A program made the position numbers and the translations under genes. 15,465 nt of DNA, from NCBI GenBank assembly GCA_031421935.1, contig JANOPQ010000014.1, positions 1-15,465 of the forward strand, given 5' to 3'. Positions 1-6,815 of this stretch are shown here, piece by piece (the stretch's first letter is position 1; each line of letters begins with the position of its first letter). The notes below the pieces were generated by a model, which saw only the letters and a list, made by a program, of their open reading frames with translations, did no database searches and was not told the DNA's origin. Source of the DNA: JAJTFW01 sp031421935. GTDB taxonomy: Bacteria; Bacteroidota; Bacteroidia; AKYH767-A; OLB10.

Positions 1-35
1 GAAATACGACCACAAAAAATCGCCTCTCTGTAATT

Positions 36-117
36 GAAGCTAATGACGTTGTTTTTGGTTAGAATAGGAAGATTATTTTTTAGAATGAGGTTGTGCAACG
101 GCTACCACTGTTAGCTA
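36..117 (-). repeat. attC-like element downstream of the lactonase gene
   Basis: This 82-bp element starts GAAGCTAA (36-43) and ends GTTAGCTA (110-117). The element at 1274-1319 has the same two 8-bp ends in the same orientation. AGCTAA (38-43) can pair with TTAGCT (111-116), and CGTTG (47-51) can pair with CAACG (96-100). This gives two stacked helices with an unpaired gap, similar to the R and L boxes of an integron attC site. The lactonase stop codon lies inside the element's edge (111-113), as is common where a cassette gene runs into its attC. The fit is imperfect: the core triplet context is GTTAGCT rather than GTTRRRY, and no integrase is visible. It could also be an unrelated short dispersed repeat. 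Confidence 0.4.
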
Positions 118-1253
118 CCGTATTTTCTCATTTGCAAACATGACGGTCTGGGTACTTTTATTTCATTTTCAGTTTTAGTCAATAAACCTGTTTTTAAATC
201 TCTTTTAAAAACAACAATATTTCCAGTCACTTGGTTTGCTACTAAAAGAAATCTACCAGTCGGGTCAATTGTGAAATTTCTCGGGTGATCACCATACGTC
301 TGTTGATGCCCTATTAATTTAAGTCGTCCTTTGTTTTGGTCGATAGAAAAAATAGATATTGTATTTTCTTCAACCCATCGATTTGAAGCATATAAAAAAA
401 GTCCATCAGGAGAAATATGAATGTCCGAACTTCCATAAGATTCTTGAATTTTAGAATAGGAAAATATTCTTTGTATAGAATCAAGTATTCCTTCGTTATA
501 AGAATATACTGAAATCATTCCGCTAAGTTCTTCAATGCAATATGCAAATTTGCCACTAGGGCTAAAAGTAAAGTGTCTTGGTCCGCTTCCTAAAACGGAA
601 TTTACTAAATACTTGTCAACTGAAAGGAGAGGTTTTGAATTGGTTGAGTCAAATTTGAAGACTCGTATTTTGTCGGAACCAAGGTCGGGCAAAAATATGA
701 AATCGTCTTTCGGTGAAAAAACAGTTGAGTGAATATGTGCTTTATCCTGTCGTGTTTTGTTAATGCTACTGTCAGCAAATTGGATGATTTGGGAATACGG
801 ATTTAAACTGCCGTCTTCATTGGCTGTAAAAACAGAGACATTCCCTTCAGTATAATTTCCATTTACAATAAACTTGTTGTTCTTGTAAACAGTTAAGTAT
901 ACGGGATTTTCACCGCCACTCGGCTGTTTATTGATAAGTGATATTTTTCCGTTTATACTATCTATTTTGAACGCTGTGACACTTCCATCATTAGGTAATT
1001 TCGTGTCGGTGCAAGCATACAAGAAATGTCCATTTGGTGAAATTGTCAAGAACGAGGGATTAGTAATGTTTTCTGCATTACTGCTTAGTTTTAACTGTCC
1101 CGATTTTGAATTGAACTCGTAAACGTAAATACCAAGGTCTGGTTTCCCTTCAGTATATGTGCCAACAAACAAGAATGTCTTTGAGTTGTTTTGTCCATAT
1201 GTTGTAGTCAATAAGTAAGTAAACAAAAAGGTCAATAATATTTTATAGGTCAT
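111..1253 (-). CDS. Secreted lactonase-family beta-propeller protein (6-phosphogluconolactonase-like, PF10282 type)
   Basis: The protein has 380 residues. It begins with a hydrophobic signal peptide of about 21 residues ending TTTYGQ, so it is probably periplasmic or exported. The rest is a run of beta-propeller blades with the lactonase-family pattern: FVGTYTEG near residue 30, then recurring blade motifs such as NPSFLTISPNGHFLYA, GPRHFTFSPSGKFAY, SSDIHISPDGLFLYASNR and GDHPRNFTIDPTGRFLLVAN. Length and blade count fit a seven-bladed lactonase. Cytosolic members hydrolyse 6-phosphogluconolactone in the pentose phosphate pathway. An exported copy more likely acts on another lactone or sugar derivative, so the substrate is unknown. 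No co-transcribed partner is visible. The gene lies between two related inverted-repeat elements and looks more AT-rich than the housekeeping genes beside it, which suggests acquisition as a mobile unit. The start directly follows an A-rich leader. Confidence 0.88.
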   Translation of the reverse strand: MTYKILLTFLFTYLLTTTYGQNNSKTFLFVGTYTEGKPDLGIYVYEFNSKSGQLKLSSNAENITNPSFLTISPNGHFLYACTDTKLPNDGSVTAFKIDSINGKISLINKQPSGGENPVYLTVYKNNKFIVNGNYTEGNVSVFTANEDGSLNPYSQIIQFADSSINKTRQDKAHIHSTVFSPKDDFIFLPDLGSDKIRVFKFDSTNSKPLLSVDKYLVNSVLGSGPRHFTFSPSGKFAYCIEELSGMISVYSYNEGILDSIQRIFSYSKIQESYGSSDIHISPDGLFLYASNRWVEENTISIFSIDQNKGRLKLIGHQQTYGDHPRNFTIDPTGRFLLVANQVTGNIVVFKRDLKTGLLTKTENEIKVPRPSCLQMRKYGS

Positions 1254-1273
1254 TCATTGGTCTGTTTAATATG

Positions 1274-1319
1274 GAAGCTAACGGTTGGCTACTCGCTACA
1301 TACACTATCCCGTTAGCTA
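1274..1319 (-). repeat. attC-like inverted-repeat element upstream of the lactonase gene
   Basis: This 46-bp element starts GAAGCTAA and ends GTTAGCTA, the same ends as the element at 36-117. AGCTAACGG (1276-1284) and CCGTTAGCT (1310-1318) form a perfect 9-bp stem around 25 bases. Read along the lactonase gene, the element ends about 20 bp before the start codon, the position an attC site of the previous cassette would occupy. It is shorter than typical attC sites, and its inner helix is poor (GGATA against TAGCC with one mismatch). Confidence 0.45.
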
Positions 1320-1323
1320 ATGC

Positions 1324-1338
1324 TCACGAGTCTCGTGA
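1324..1338. repeat. 15-bp odd palindrome
   Basis: TCACGAGTCTCGTGA is a perfect palindrome with a single central base, located 10 bp beyond the stop codon of the DUF4296 gene and 4 bp from the neighbouring attC-like element. No T-run follows on either strand, so it is not a standard intrinsic terminator. Its symmetry would suit a dimeric DNA-binding protein, but no regulator is encoded nearby. Confidence 0.4.
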
Positions 1339-1348
1339 CTAGCTGAGA

Positions 1349-1792
1349 TTATTTAACCGGCATAGGTTTCACAACCGAATCTTTAACTGGCATTGGTTTC
1401 ACCACCGAATCCTTAACGGGTCTTTCGATTCGAGGAGGAGTAAGTGGTAAGGGACTGTACTTGGCTTGATCTTCACTGAGGTGAGTGATTACTTCATCAT
1501 ACATAGCATGGAAATAGGCGGGTTCACTACGGTAAAAATCGAAACTCTTTTTGAAAAGTTCTTGCGTGATATTGTGTTTTGAAAATATATAATTATAAAG
1601 TCCAAATGAAACTGCTTTGAGGGAATCTTTCACCTCCACATTTAAAACCTGAATGGATGCTTCTGCTAAATGAATTTCGGCTAAGACTACAATCATGGTA
1701 TCGCGTGAAATCACATCTGCAGGAACTTCCACTTGCTTCTTTGAGCAACCAAAGAAAAGAGATAACATTAAAACGATTCCGATTTTTTTCAT
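1349..1792 (-). CDS. DUF4296 domain lipoprotein
   Basis: The protein has 147 residues. A short hydrophobic stretch leads to a lipobox, LFFGC, with the lipidated cysteine at about residue 16, so it should be anchored in the envelope. The body matches DUF4296 as I know it from Bacteroidota: an alpha-helical domain with DTMIVVLAEIHLAEA, then the FSKHNITQELFKKSFDFY segment, where an organism-specific insertion is short. No biochemical role is established for the family. The tail is rich in Pro, Lys and Val, with the ten-residue unit VKDSVVKPMP present twice plus a partial copy, likely a flexible spacer. The gene begins one base after the dihydroorotase stop, so the two are probably translated from one mRNA. 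From memory this pairing recurs in Bacteroidota. Confidence 0.85.
   Translation of the reverse strand: MKKIGIVLMLSLFFGCSKKQVEVPADVISRDTMIVVLAEIHLAEASIQVLNVEVKDSLKAVSFGLYNYIFSKHNITQELFKKSFDFYRSEPAYFHAMYDEVITHLSEDQAKYSPLPLTPPRIERPVKDSVVKPMPVKDSVVKPMPVK
1352..1411 (-). repeat. Two tandem 30-bp units coding the lipoprotein tail
   Basis: Positions 1352-1381 and 1382-1411 are direct copies differing at only a few bases, mostly silent, with a partial third copy beginning at 1412. They keep the reading frame and encode the decapeptide VKDSVVKPMP. The copy number could change by replication slippage without breaking the protein. Confidence 0.85.
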
Positions 1793-1793
1793 T

Positions 1794-3137
1794 TTATCCT
1801 TTTCTATTAAATTTCAATCGCATTCCTATTTGTGATTCATCGAATACACCATCATTGTAAACTAAATGTCCATTCACAAATGTTTTAAGAATACTTGCAC
1901 TAAATTCATGTCCTCCGAAAGGAGACCATCCACATTTATACAAAATATTAGAAGGTTTCACGGTGAATGGTCGATTCGTATCCACCAATACTAAATCAGC
2001 AAAATATCCTTCACGTATAAACCCTCGATCAGGAATCGCAAATAAAATGGCGGGAGCATGAGCCATTTTTTCGACTACTTTCTCAAGTGTAATCCATCCT
2101 TCTTGCACCGCATCCAACATAGCTAAATAAGCATGTTGTACTAACGGTCCACCCGAAGGACAATTAAAATAACTCTTCTCCTTCTCTTCCTTCGTATGGG
2201 GAGCATGATCGGTAGCAATGACGTCGATACGACCATCCACTACCGCTTTTCGAATTTCTTCTCGATCACTTTCCTTCTTCACGGCAGGATTCCATTTTAT
2301 CCAATTCCCTTTTGTCAAATAGTCTTTATCTGTGAACCACAAATGATGAATACAAGCTTCGGCAGTAATCATCTTTTTTTCTAAGGGAATATTGTTGTCG
2401 AAAAGATGAGTTTCTTTTGCAGATGATATATGTAATACATGCAATCGAGTTCCATGCTTCTTCGCTAATTCAACAGCAAAAGATGACGATTTAAAACAAG
2501 CTTCATCATTTCGGATGATGGGATGTTGAGAGGGCGGAACTAAATCACCATAAGTTGCTCTTGCAGCTTCTAAATTGGCTTTGATCATCTGTTCATCCTC
2601 ACAATGAGTCGCAATCAATAGCGGAGAACGCGAAAAAACAGATTCCAAGATACGCGCATCATCCACCAACATATCGCCAGTACTTGAACCCATGAATATT
2701 TTTATTCCGCAAACATTTTCAGCATTCGTTTTTAATACTTCCTCCAAATTAGTATTGGTAGTTCCCATGAAAAACGAATAATTTCCTAAGGAACATTCGG
2801 AAGCACGTTGATATTTTTCTTCTAACAACTTTTGCGTTGTTGCTTGCGGAACGGTGTTGGGCATTTCCATAAAGGAAGTAATTCCACCGGCTACAGCAGC
2901 CCTTGCTTCCGTATAAATTTCTCCTTTATGCGTGAGGCCGGGTTCGCGAAAATGCACTTGATCGTCGATCGCTCCAGGGACTAATAATTTTCCTTTAGCA
3001 TCAATTTCCTTCACTGCACCTTGCGTTGCGATCTCCCCTCCTACTCTTTCAATTCGTTGTCCTTTAATTAACACATCGCCTTCGAAAGTTTTTCCTTCGT
3101 TTACGATAAGTGCATTTCGAATGATAGTAGTTGACAT
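1794..3137 (-). CDS. pyrC: Dihydroorotase (class I amidohydrolase)
   Basis: This 447-residue enzyme would close carbamoyl-aspartate to dihydroorotate in cytosolic pyrimidine synthesis. Amidohydrolase landmarks appear in order: DDQVHFREPG at residues 58-67, the carboxylated-lysine segment GIKIFMGSSTG with Lys146, ATHCED with His178, LHISSAKE with His236, and the catalytic DVIATDHAPHTKEE with Asp310. The first metal-binding motif, normally HxH, reads Q60-V-H62. From memory the same Gln is usual in the Bacteroidota branch of the family, so I read it as a lineage trait rather than damage. Allantoinase and hydantoinase are relatives, but the Bacteroidota-style sequence and the downstream DUF4296 gene favour dihydroorotase. 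The gene lies 33 bp after fumC and 1 bp before the lipoprotein gene, with an AAAGGA stretch of pyrC overlapping the lipoprotein's initiation region. Confidence 0.92.
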   Translation of the reverse strand: MSTTIIRNALIVNEGKTFEGDVLIKGQRIERVGGEIATQGAVKEIDAKGKLLVPGAIDDQVHFREPGLTHKGEIYTEARAAVAGGITSFMEMPNTVPQATTQKLLEEKYQRASECSLGNYSFFMGTTNTNLEEVLKTNAENVCGIKIFMGSSTGDMLVDDARILESVFSRSPLLIATHCEDEQMIKANLEAARATYGDLVPPSQHPIIRNDEACFKSSSFAVELAKKHGTRLHVLHISSAKETHLFDNNIPLEKKMITAEACIHHLWFTDKDYLTKGNWIKWNPAVKKESDREEIRKAVVDGRIDVIATDHAPHTKEEKEKSYFNCPSGGPLVQHAYLAMLDAVQEGWITLEKVVEKMAHAPAILFAIPDRGFIREGYFADLVLVDTNRPFTVKPSNILYKCGWSPFGGHEFSASILKTFVNGHLVYNDGVFDESQIGMRLKFNRKG

Positions 3138-3170
3138 AGTACAGTTAATTAATAACGACGATAATTTTAT

Positions 3171-4577
3171 TTATTTTGGAAGTTCTCCAACCATGTCCAA
3201 TGGATTTACCCATTCATCAAACTGCTCGGAAGTAAGATAACCTAATTTAATAGCAGTAGCTTTTAAAGTTGAACCATCGCGATGTGCAGTTTGAGCAATC
3301 TCTGCTGCTTTATAATATCCAATATGGGGATTCAATGCTGTCACCAACATCAACGAATCATTTAAGTTACGATCAATATTTTCTTTGATGGGTGCAATCC
3401 CTTTCGCACATTTTTCATTGAATGAATTACAAACATCACCAATCAATCGTGCTGAATGCAGAAAATTATAAATCATCATGGGCTTAAAAACATTCAATTC
3501 AAAATGTCCACTTGCACCTCCAATATTGATGGCAACATCATTCCCCAACACTTGCGCAGCTACCATCGTCATGGCTTCGCATTGCGTTGGATTCACTTTG
3601 CCGGGCATGATAGAAGAACCGGGTTCGTTATCGGGAATAAATAATTCACCGATTCCACAGCGTGGACCAGAAGCTAGCAAACGAATATCATTTGCAATTT
3701 TCATTAAACTAACCGCCACCGTTTTTAATGCACCGTGTGCTTCCACGATAGCATCGTGTGCTGCCAATGCTTCAAATTTATTTTCAGCGGTGATGAAGGG
3801 AAGTCCTGTCAGCTTCGCAATATTTTTTGCAACGTTCTCTGAATATCCTTTTGGCGTATTAATTCCAGTTCCAACAGCGGTACCACCCAATGCTAATTCC
3901 GACAAATGAGGAAGGATGTGATTGATGGCGCGTAAGCCATGATCGAGTTGAGAAACGTATCCGCTGATTTCTTGTCCGAGGGTAAGTGGAGTTGCATCCA
4001 TTAAATGCGTGCGACCAATCTTTACAATTTGCATGTACTCCTTGGCTTTCGCATCTAATGTATCACGCAAACTTCGTAAAGCCGGAACCGTTAGTTCCAT
4101 TAAAATTTGATAGGCTGAGATGTGCATCGCTGTCGGAAAAGTATCATTCGATGATTGCGATTTATTCACATCGTCATTGGGGTGGACTGCTTTCTTCTCA
4201 TCGAGTAAAGCGCCTCCACTTAATACATGAGCGCGGTATGCAATCACTTCATTCACGTTCATGTTGCTTTGGGTACCGGAACCGGTTTGCCAAACAACGA
4301 GTGGGAATTGGTCGGCCCATTGACCTGCCAAAATCTCATCACAAACTTTTGAGATGAGATCACATTTTTCGGGAGTTAAAATTCCAGCCTCCATATTGGT
4401 GATAGCAGCGGCCTTTTTCAAATATACAAATGCACGAATTATTTCCTTCGGCATTTGGTTGATGTCTTGAGCGATTTTAAAGTTTTCGATGGAGCGTTGT
4501 GTTTGAGCACCCCAATAAACGTGAGCAGGTACTTCTACCGTACCCATCGTATCTTTTTCAATTCTAATTTTTGACAT
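3171..4577 (-). CDS. fumC: Fumarate hydratase, class II
   Basis: This 468-residue enzyme interconverts fumarate and malate in the TCA cycle as a homotetramer without an iron-sulfur cluster. Diagnostic segments are TGSGTQSNMNVNE near residue 98, SSNDTFPTAMH near 142, the catalytic-histidine segment GRTHLMDATPLTLGQE (His about 191), and the family signature GSSIMPGKVNP near 320, which carries the catalytic-loop serine. The length is typical of the class. I start at the internal Met (4575-4577), because the preceding in-frame Met at 4602-4604 only adds a nine-residue hydrophobic extension encoded in a repetitive leader, while MSKIRIEKDTMG is where family proteins begin. Aspartase and argininosuccinate lyase share the fold but not this set of motifs. 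The gene lies between prfB and pyrC on the same strand. Confidence 0.95.
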   Translation of the reverse strand: MSKIRIEKDTMGTVEVPAHVYWGAQTQRSIENFKIAQDINQMPKEIIRAFVYLKKAAAITNMEAGILTPEKCDLISKVCDEILAGQWADQFPLVVWQTGSGTQSNMNVNEVIAYRAHVLSGGALLDEKKAVHPNDDVNKSQSSNDTFPTAMHISAYQILMELTVPALRSLRDTLDAKAKEYMQIVKIGRTHLMDATPLTLGQEISGYVSQLDHGLRAINHILPHLSELALGGTAVGTGINTPKGYSENVAKNIAKLTGLPFITAENKFEALAAHDAIVEAHGALKTVAVSLMKIANDIRLLASGPRCGIGELFIPDNEPGSSIMPGKVNPTQCEAMTMVAAQVLGNDVAINIGGASGHFELNVFKPMMIYNFLHSARLIGDVCNSFNEKCAKGIAPIKENIDRNLNDSLMLVTALNPHIGYYKAAEIAQTAHRDGSTLKATAIKLGYLTSEQFDEWVNPLDMVGELPK

Positions 4578-4592
4578 GTTTGGTAATTTTAA

Positions 4593-4629
4593 CACTAGAG
4601 GCACTAGAGAACACTAAAGTGCACAATAG
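4593..4629. repeat. Short degenerate tandem repeat in the fumC leader
   Basis: Four 8-bp units spaced 9-10 bp apart lie just before fumC: CACTAGAG (4593), CACTAGAG (4602), CACTAAAG (4612) and the weaker CACAATAG (4622). On the coding strand these read as CTCTAGTG-like units. The spacing is close to one helical turn, which would suit a phased protein site, but simple slippage is equally likely. Confidence 0.5.
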
Positions 4630-4652
4630 AATTTCTATAAATTAAATAAGGT

Positions 4653-5754
4653 TTATATTGGTTCTTTTACTTCGCTACTATACTCCATCAAATAGGCTTT
4701 AATGAATTCATCAATTTCACCATCGAGGACGGCTTGTGTGTCGGAGGTTTCGTAGTCGGTGCGATTATCTTTTACTAGTTTGTAAGGATGTAAAACATAA
4801 GAACGAATTTGACTTCCCCACTCAATTTTTTTCTTGGTTGATTCGGTTGCGGCTTTTGCTTCATCGCGTTTACGAACTTCCAATTCATAGAGCTGCGACT
4901 TCAACATTTTCATAGCGCGTTCTTTATTTCCGCCTTGCGTACGTTCAACTTGGCATACCACCACAATTCCAGTTGGATGATGAGTTAGCTGCACTTTCGT
5001 TTCTACTTTATTTACGTTTTGTCCGCCGGCTCCACCTGAGCGTGATGTTTGAATACTGATATCGGCATCTTTAATTTCGATGTTGATGTCATCATCAATC
5101 ATGGGGTAAGCAAAAACCGAAGCGAAAGATGTATGTCGACGCGCGTTTGAATCGAACGGAGAGATGCGCACCAAACGATGTACGCCATTCTCACTTTTCA
5201 AATAACCATATGCATAATCGCCTTCAATTTCGTAGGTAGCGGATTTAATTCCTGCACCATCGCCATCCAAATAATCGATCTCAGTAATTTTATATTTGTG
5301 ACGTTCGGCCCATCTTAGGTACATTCGCAACAACATGGAAGACCAATCTTGACTTTCTGTTCCTCCTGCACCGGAGTTCACGGTGAGTACAGCGCTAAAG
5401 CGATCTTCTTCACCACTCAACATATTTTTAAACTCAAGATCCTCGACTTTCTTTCCTGTTTCTATAAACAGCGTATCCACTTCCTGTTCGGTTGCTTCAC
5501 CTGCTTTTTGAAAATCAAAAAGAACAGAAAGATCCTCTACTGCACTTTGAACCTCAGTAAAGGCGTTGGTCCAGTACTTCTTCTGATTAATCTTTTTTAG
5601 GATTTGTTCGGCTCGCTTAGGGTCTTCCCAAAAATCGGGGGCGTGCGTAAGTTGCTCTTCTTGAGCGATTTGTTGTAATCGACGATCGACGTCAAAGATG
5701 CCTCCTCAGAGCATCGACACGATCGGAAAGTTCTTTTAATTGCTCTATAAACAT
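4653..5754 (-). CDS. prfB: Peptide chain release factor 2, made by programmed +1 frameshift
   Basis: RF2 ends translation at UGA and UAA. The gene is in two frames. Frame one starts at the ATG at 5752-5754 and codes MFIEQLKELSDRVDALRRHL, then meets TGA (5692-5694) as codon 21. A +1 shift at CTT-TGA-C continues with D-V-D-R-R in the frame that runs to 4653. The joined product has 366 residues, nearly the E. coli RF2 length. The stop-recognition tripeptide SPF falls at about 198-200 and the hydrolysis motif GGQ, in SGGAGGQNVNK, at about 243-245. This is the normal RF2 autoregulation: low RF2 leaves the in-frame UGA unread and favours the shift. The ORF beginning at Met 5480 is only the distal part; the shifted frame runs unbroken from 5693. 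fumC follows downstream. Confidence 0.96.
5691..5706 (-). promoter_or_regulatory. prfB programmed +1 frameshift site
   Basis: The coding strand reads AGG AGG CAT CTT TGA C. The internal Shine-Dalgarno core AGGAGG (5701-5706), the one-codon spacer, the slippery CTT, the stop TGA and the following C match the arrangement in E. coli prfB (AGG GGG TAT CTT TGA C). The SD here is a perfect six-base match to the usual anti-SD core. The shift moves reading from TGA to GAC. Confidence 0.95.
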
Positions 5755-5761
5755 AATGATG

Positions 5762-5769
5762 CAAAGATA
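5762..5769 (-). promoter_or_regulatory. Candidate Bacteroidota -7 promoter box for prfB
   Basis: The minus strand reads TATCTTTG, an exact match to the Bacteroidota -7 consensus TAnnTTTG, ending 7 bases before the prfB ATG. A start site at the usual distance would give an almost leaderless mRNA. I see no good TTTG box at the expected -33 spacing, so the call rests on the -7 match and its position. Confidence 0.45.
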
Positions 5770-5877
5770 ATAAGCTAAATGGGAATTGGATGTCATTTCA
5801 TTGGAAATCGATTCAACATGATTAAAAATCAGCTTTATCAAATGAAAAAATCATCAATAAAAAACAACATTATATCG

Positions 5878-6357
5878 CTACTCAGCCTTTAAGATATCCC
5901 AAACCAAATCCGATTCATAACCGCGAGAAATTGCATATTGAGCGAGTTTATACATTCGCTTCATCGGATTTTTTTCCTTTTCTTCTCGCGAACGTTTAGC
6001 AATCACTTTTTCCAACTTAATTATATAATCCTTTTCGTTAATGGACGAAAGTCCTTTTCGCATGCAATAATCAGAAACTTTTTTTTGCTTTAGAGCAGAT
6101 TTTATTTTGATTTTTCCCCAGCCTAATTGTCGAAATTTCCCACCAGCAAAAGCAATTGCAAAACGTTCTTCGTTTAAAAAATTGTCGCCAATCAATCTAG
6201 AAATTAAAAGTTCAACATCTTTAGAATACAAACCGTACTCATACAACTTATCGCGAACTTCTTGTTGACTTCTTTCCTGATATGCACACCATCGCGCTAT
6301 TTTCAACCAAGCAATTTCAGGAGTATAATTCTTCTTTTGTTTTTCAATCTCGTCCAT
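5878..6357 (-). CDS. recX: RecX family regulatory protein
   Basis: This 159-residue protein belongs to the RecX family, which binds RecA filaments and usually limits their extension and activity in recombination and SOS repair. It has the typical all-helical three-repeat layout: AWLKIARWCAYQERSQQEVRDKL (about 16-38), the DNFLNEERFAIAFAGGKFRQLGWGKIKIK segment (about 58-86) with the family's FLNEERFA and W-G-xx-KI motifs, and a basic C-terminal helical part with a Lys/Glu-rich stretch. recA is not next to it, which is common in Bacteroidota. The gene stands alone, with 123 bp before the prfB start region downstream and a 458-bp repeat-bearing gap upstream. No SOS box could be recognised. Confidence 0.85.
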   Translation of the reverse strand: MDEIEKQKKNYTPEIAWLKIARWCAYQERSQQEVRDKLYEYGLYSKDVELLISRLIGDNFLNEERFAIAFAGGKFRQLGWGKIKIKSALKQKKVSDYCMRKGLSSINEKDYIIKLEKVIAKRSREEKEKNPMKRMYKLAQYAISRGYESDLVWDILKAE

Positions 6358-6358
6358 C

Positions 6359-6797
6359 TTATAACATTTATAAATATTTAATAGTCAAAATAACCATAAT
6401 TTTTTTTAATAAATTTATTTCCAATATTAATGACTAGTATTGAATTATATATTACACAAATAAAGGTGACCTAGTCAACTGGATATCTGCAATACAAATT
6501 TTAGTTTTTTAATTATGATTTTAGTCCTATTTTACTTGTTACTTTCTTTTACGTGAAAAGAAAGTAACCAAAGAAAGCACGCCACCCAACACCAACCAAT
6601 TTTTGCGGTTTCTGCTTTCTACTTTCTTTCGCAACCACTGAACATTCTTTTGTGCTATCTCATTACTTCATCAGTTCAGCAAAAATCGGTCGCGCTGTTG
6701 CCTGGACGACCTCCGCGCTGTTCCAAACGATATTACTGTTTATTAAAATTTATTGCACGAAAAATGTTCCCTTTTGTGTTTAATTAATTGGACTACC
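6359..6797. repeat. Non-coding direct repeat, copy A
   Basis: This fills almost the whole gap between recX and the ABC gene, and its partner is copy B at 8641-9078. Both begin TTATAxCATTTATAA and end TTGGACTAC. The flanks have diverged, but about 160 bp in the middle (6529-6690) differ from copy B at only four positions, and similarity stays high to about 6767. The core contains a perfect 13-bp hairpin: GTTACTTTCTTTT (6538-6550), loop ACGTG, AAAAGAAAGTAAC (6556-6568). The right arm can instead pair with 6620-6630, joined by GAAAGCA (6573-6579) with TGCTTTC (6613-6619). The segment is free of a credible gene. From memory it resembles intergenic repeats scattered in Bacteroidota genomes, which I cannot verify here. 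Confidence 0.9.
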
Positions 6798-6815
6798 TAT
6801 TATTTTCAATTGATC

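Noticed and set aside
3478..4357. Plus-strand ORFs of 143 and 123 codons over the fumC region
   Set aside because: They are antisense to a gene with clear family motifs and encode no recognisable domain.
4578..4604. Upstream Met start for fumC
   Set aside because: The nine extra residues are not family-like and are encoded in the leader next to the CACTAGAG repeats; the MSKIRIEKD start fits homologues.
5349..5600. Plus-strand ORF of 83 codons spanning the prfB reading
   Set aside because: It overlaps the shifted part of prfB, which is coding on the other strand, and its translation is low-complexity.
4653..5754. prfB read as a broken gene or pseudogene, with an in-frame TGA and a separate ORF starting at 5480
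   Set aside because: The stop falls exactly at the known RF2 frameshift signal, and the shifted reading gives a full-length protein with SPF and GGQ motifs.
6538..6568. The 13-bp hairpin of repeat copy A as a terminator for the ABC gene
   Set aside because: No T-run follows it on the minus strand and it lies about 250 bp past the stop codon; copy B has the same hairpin in a different context.
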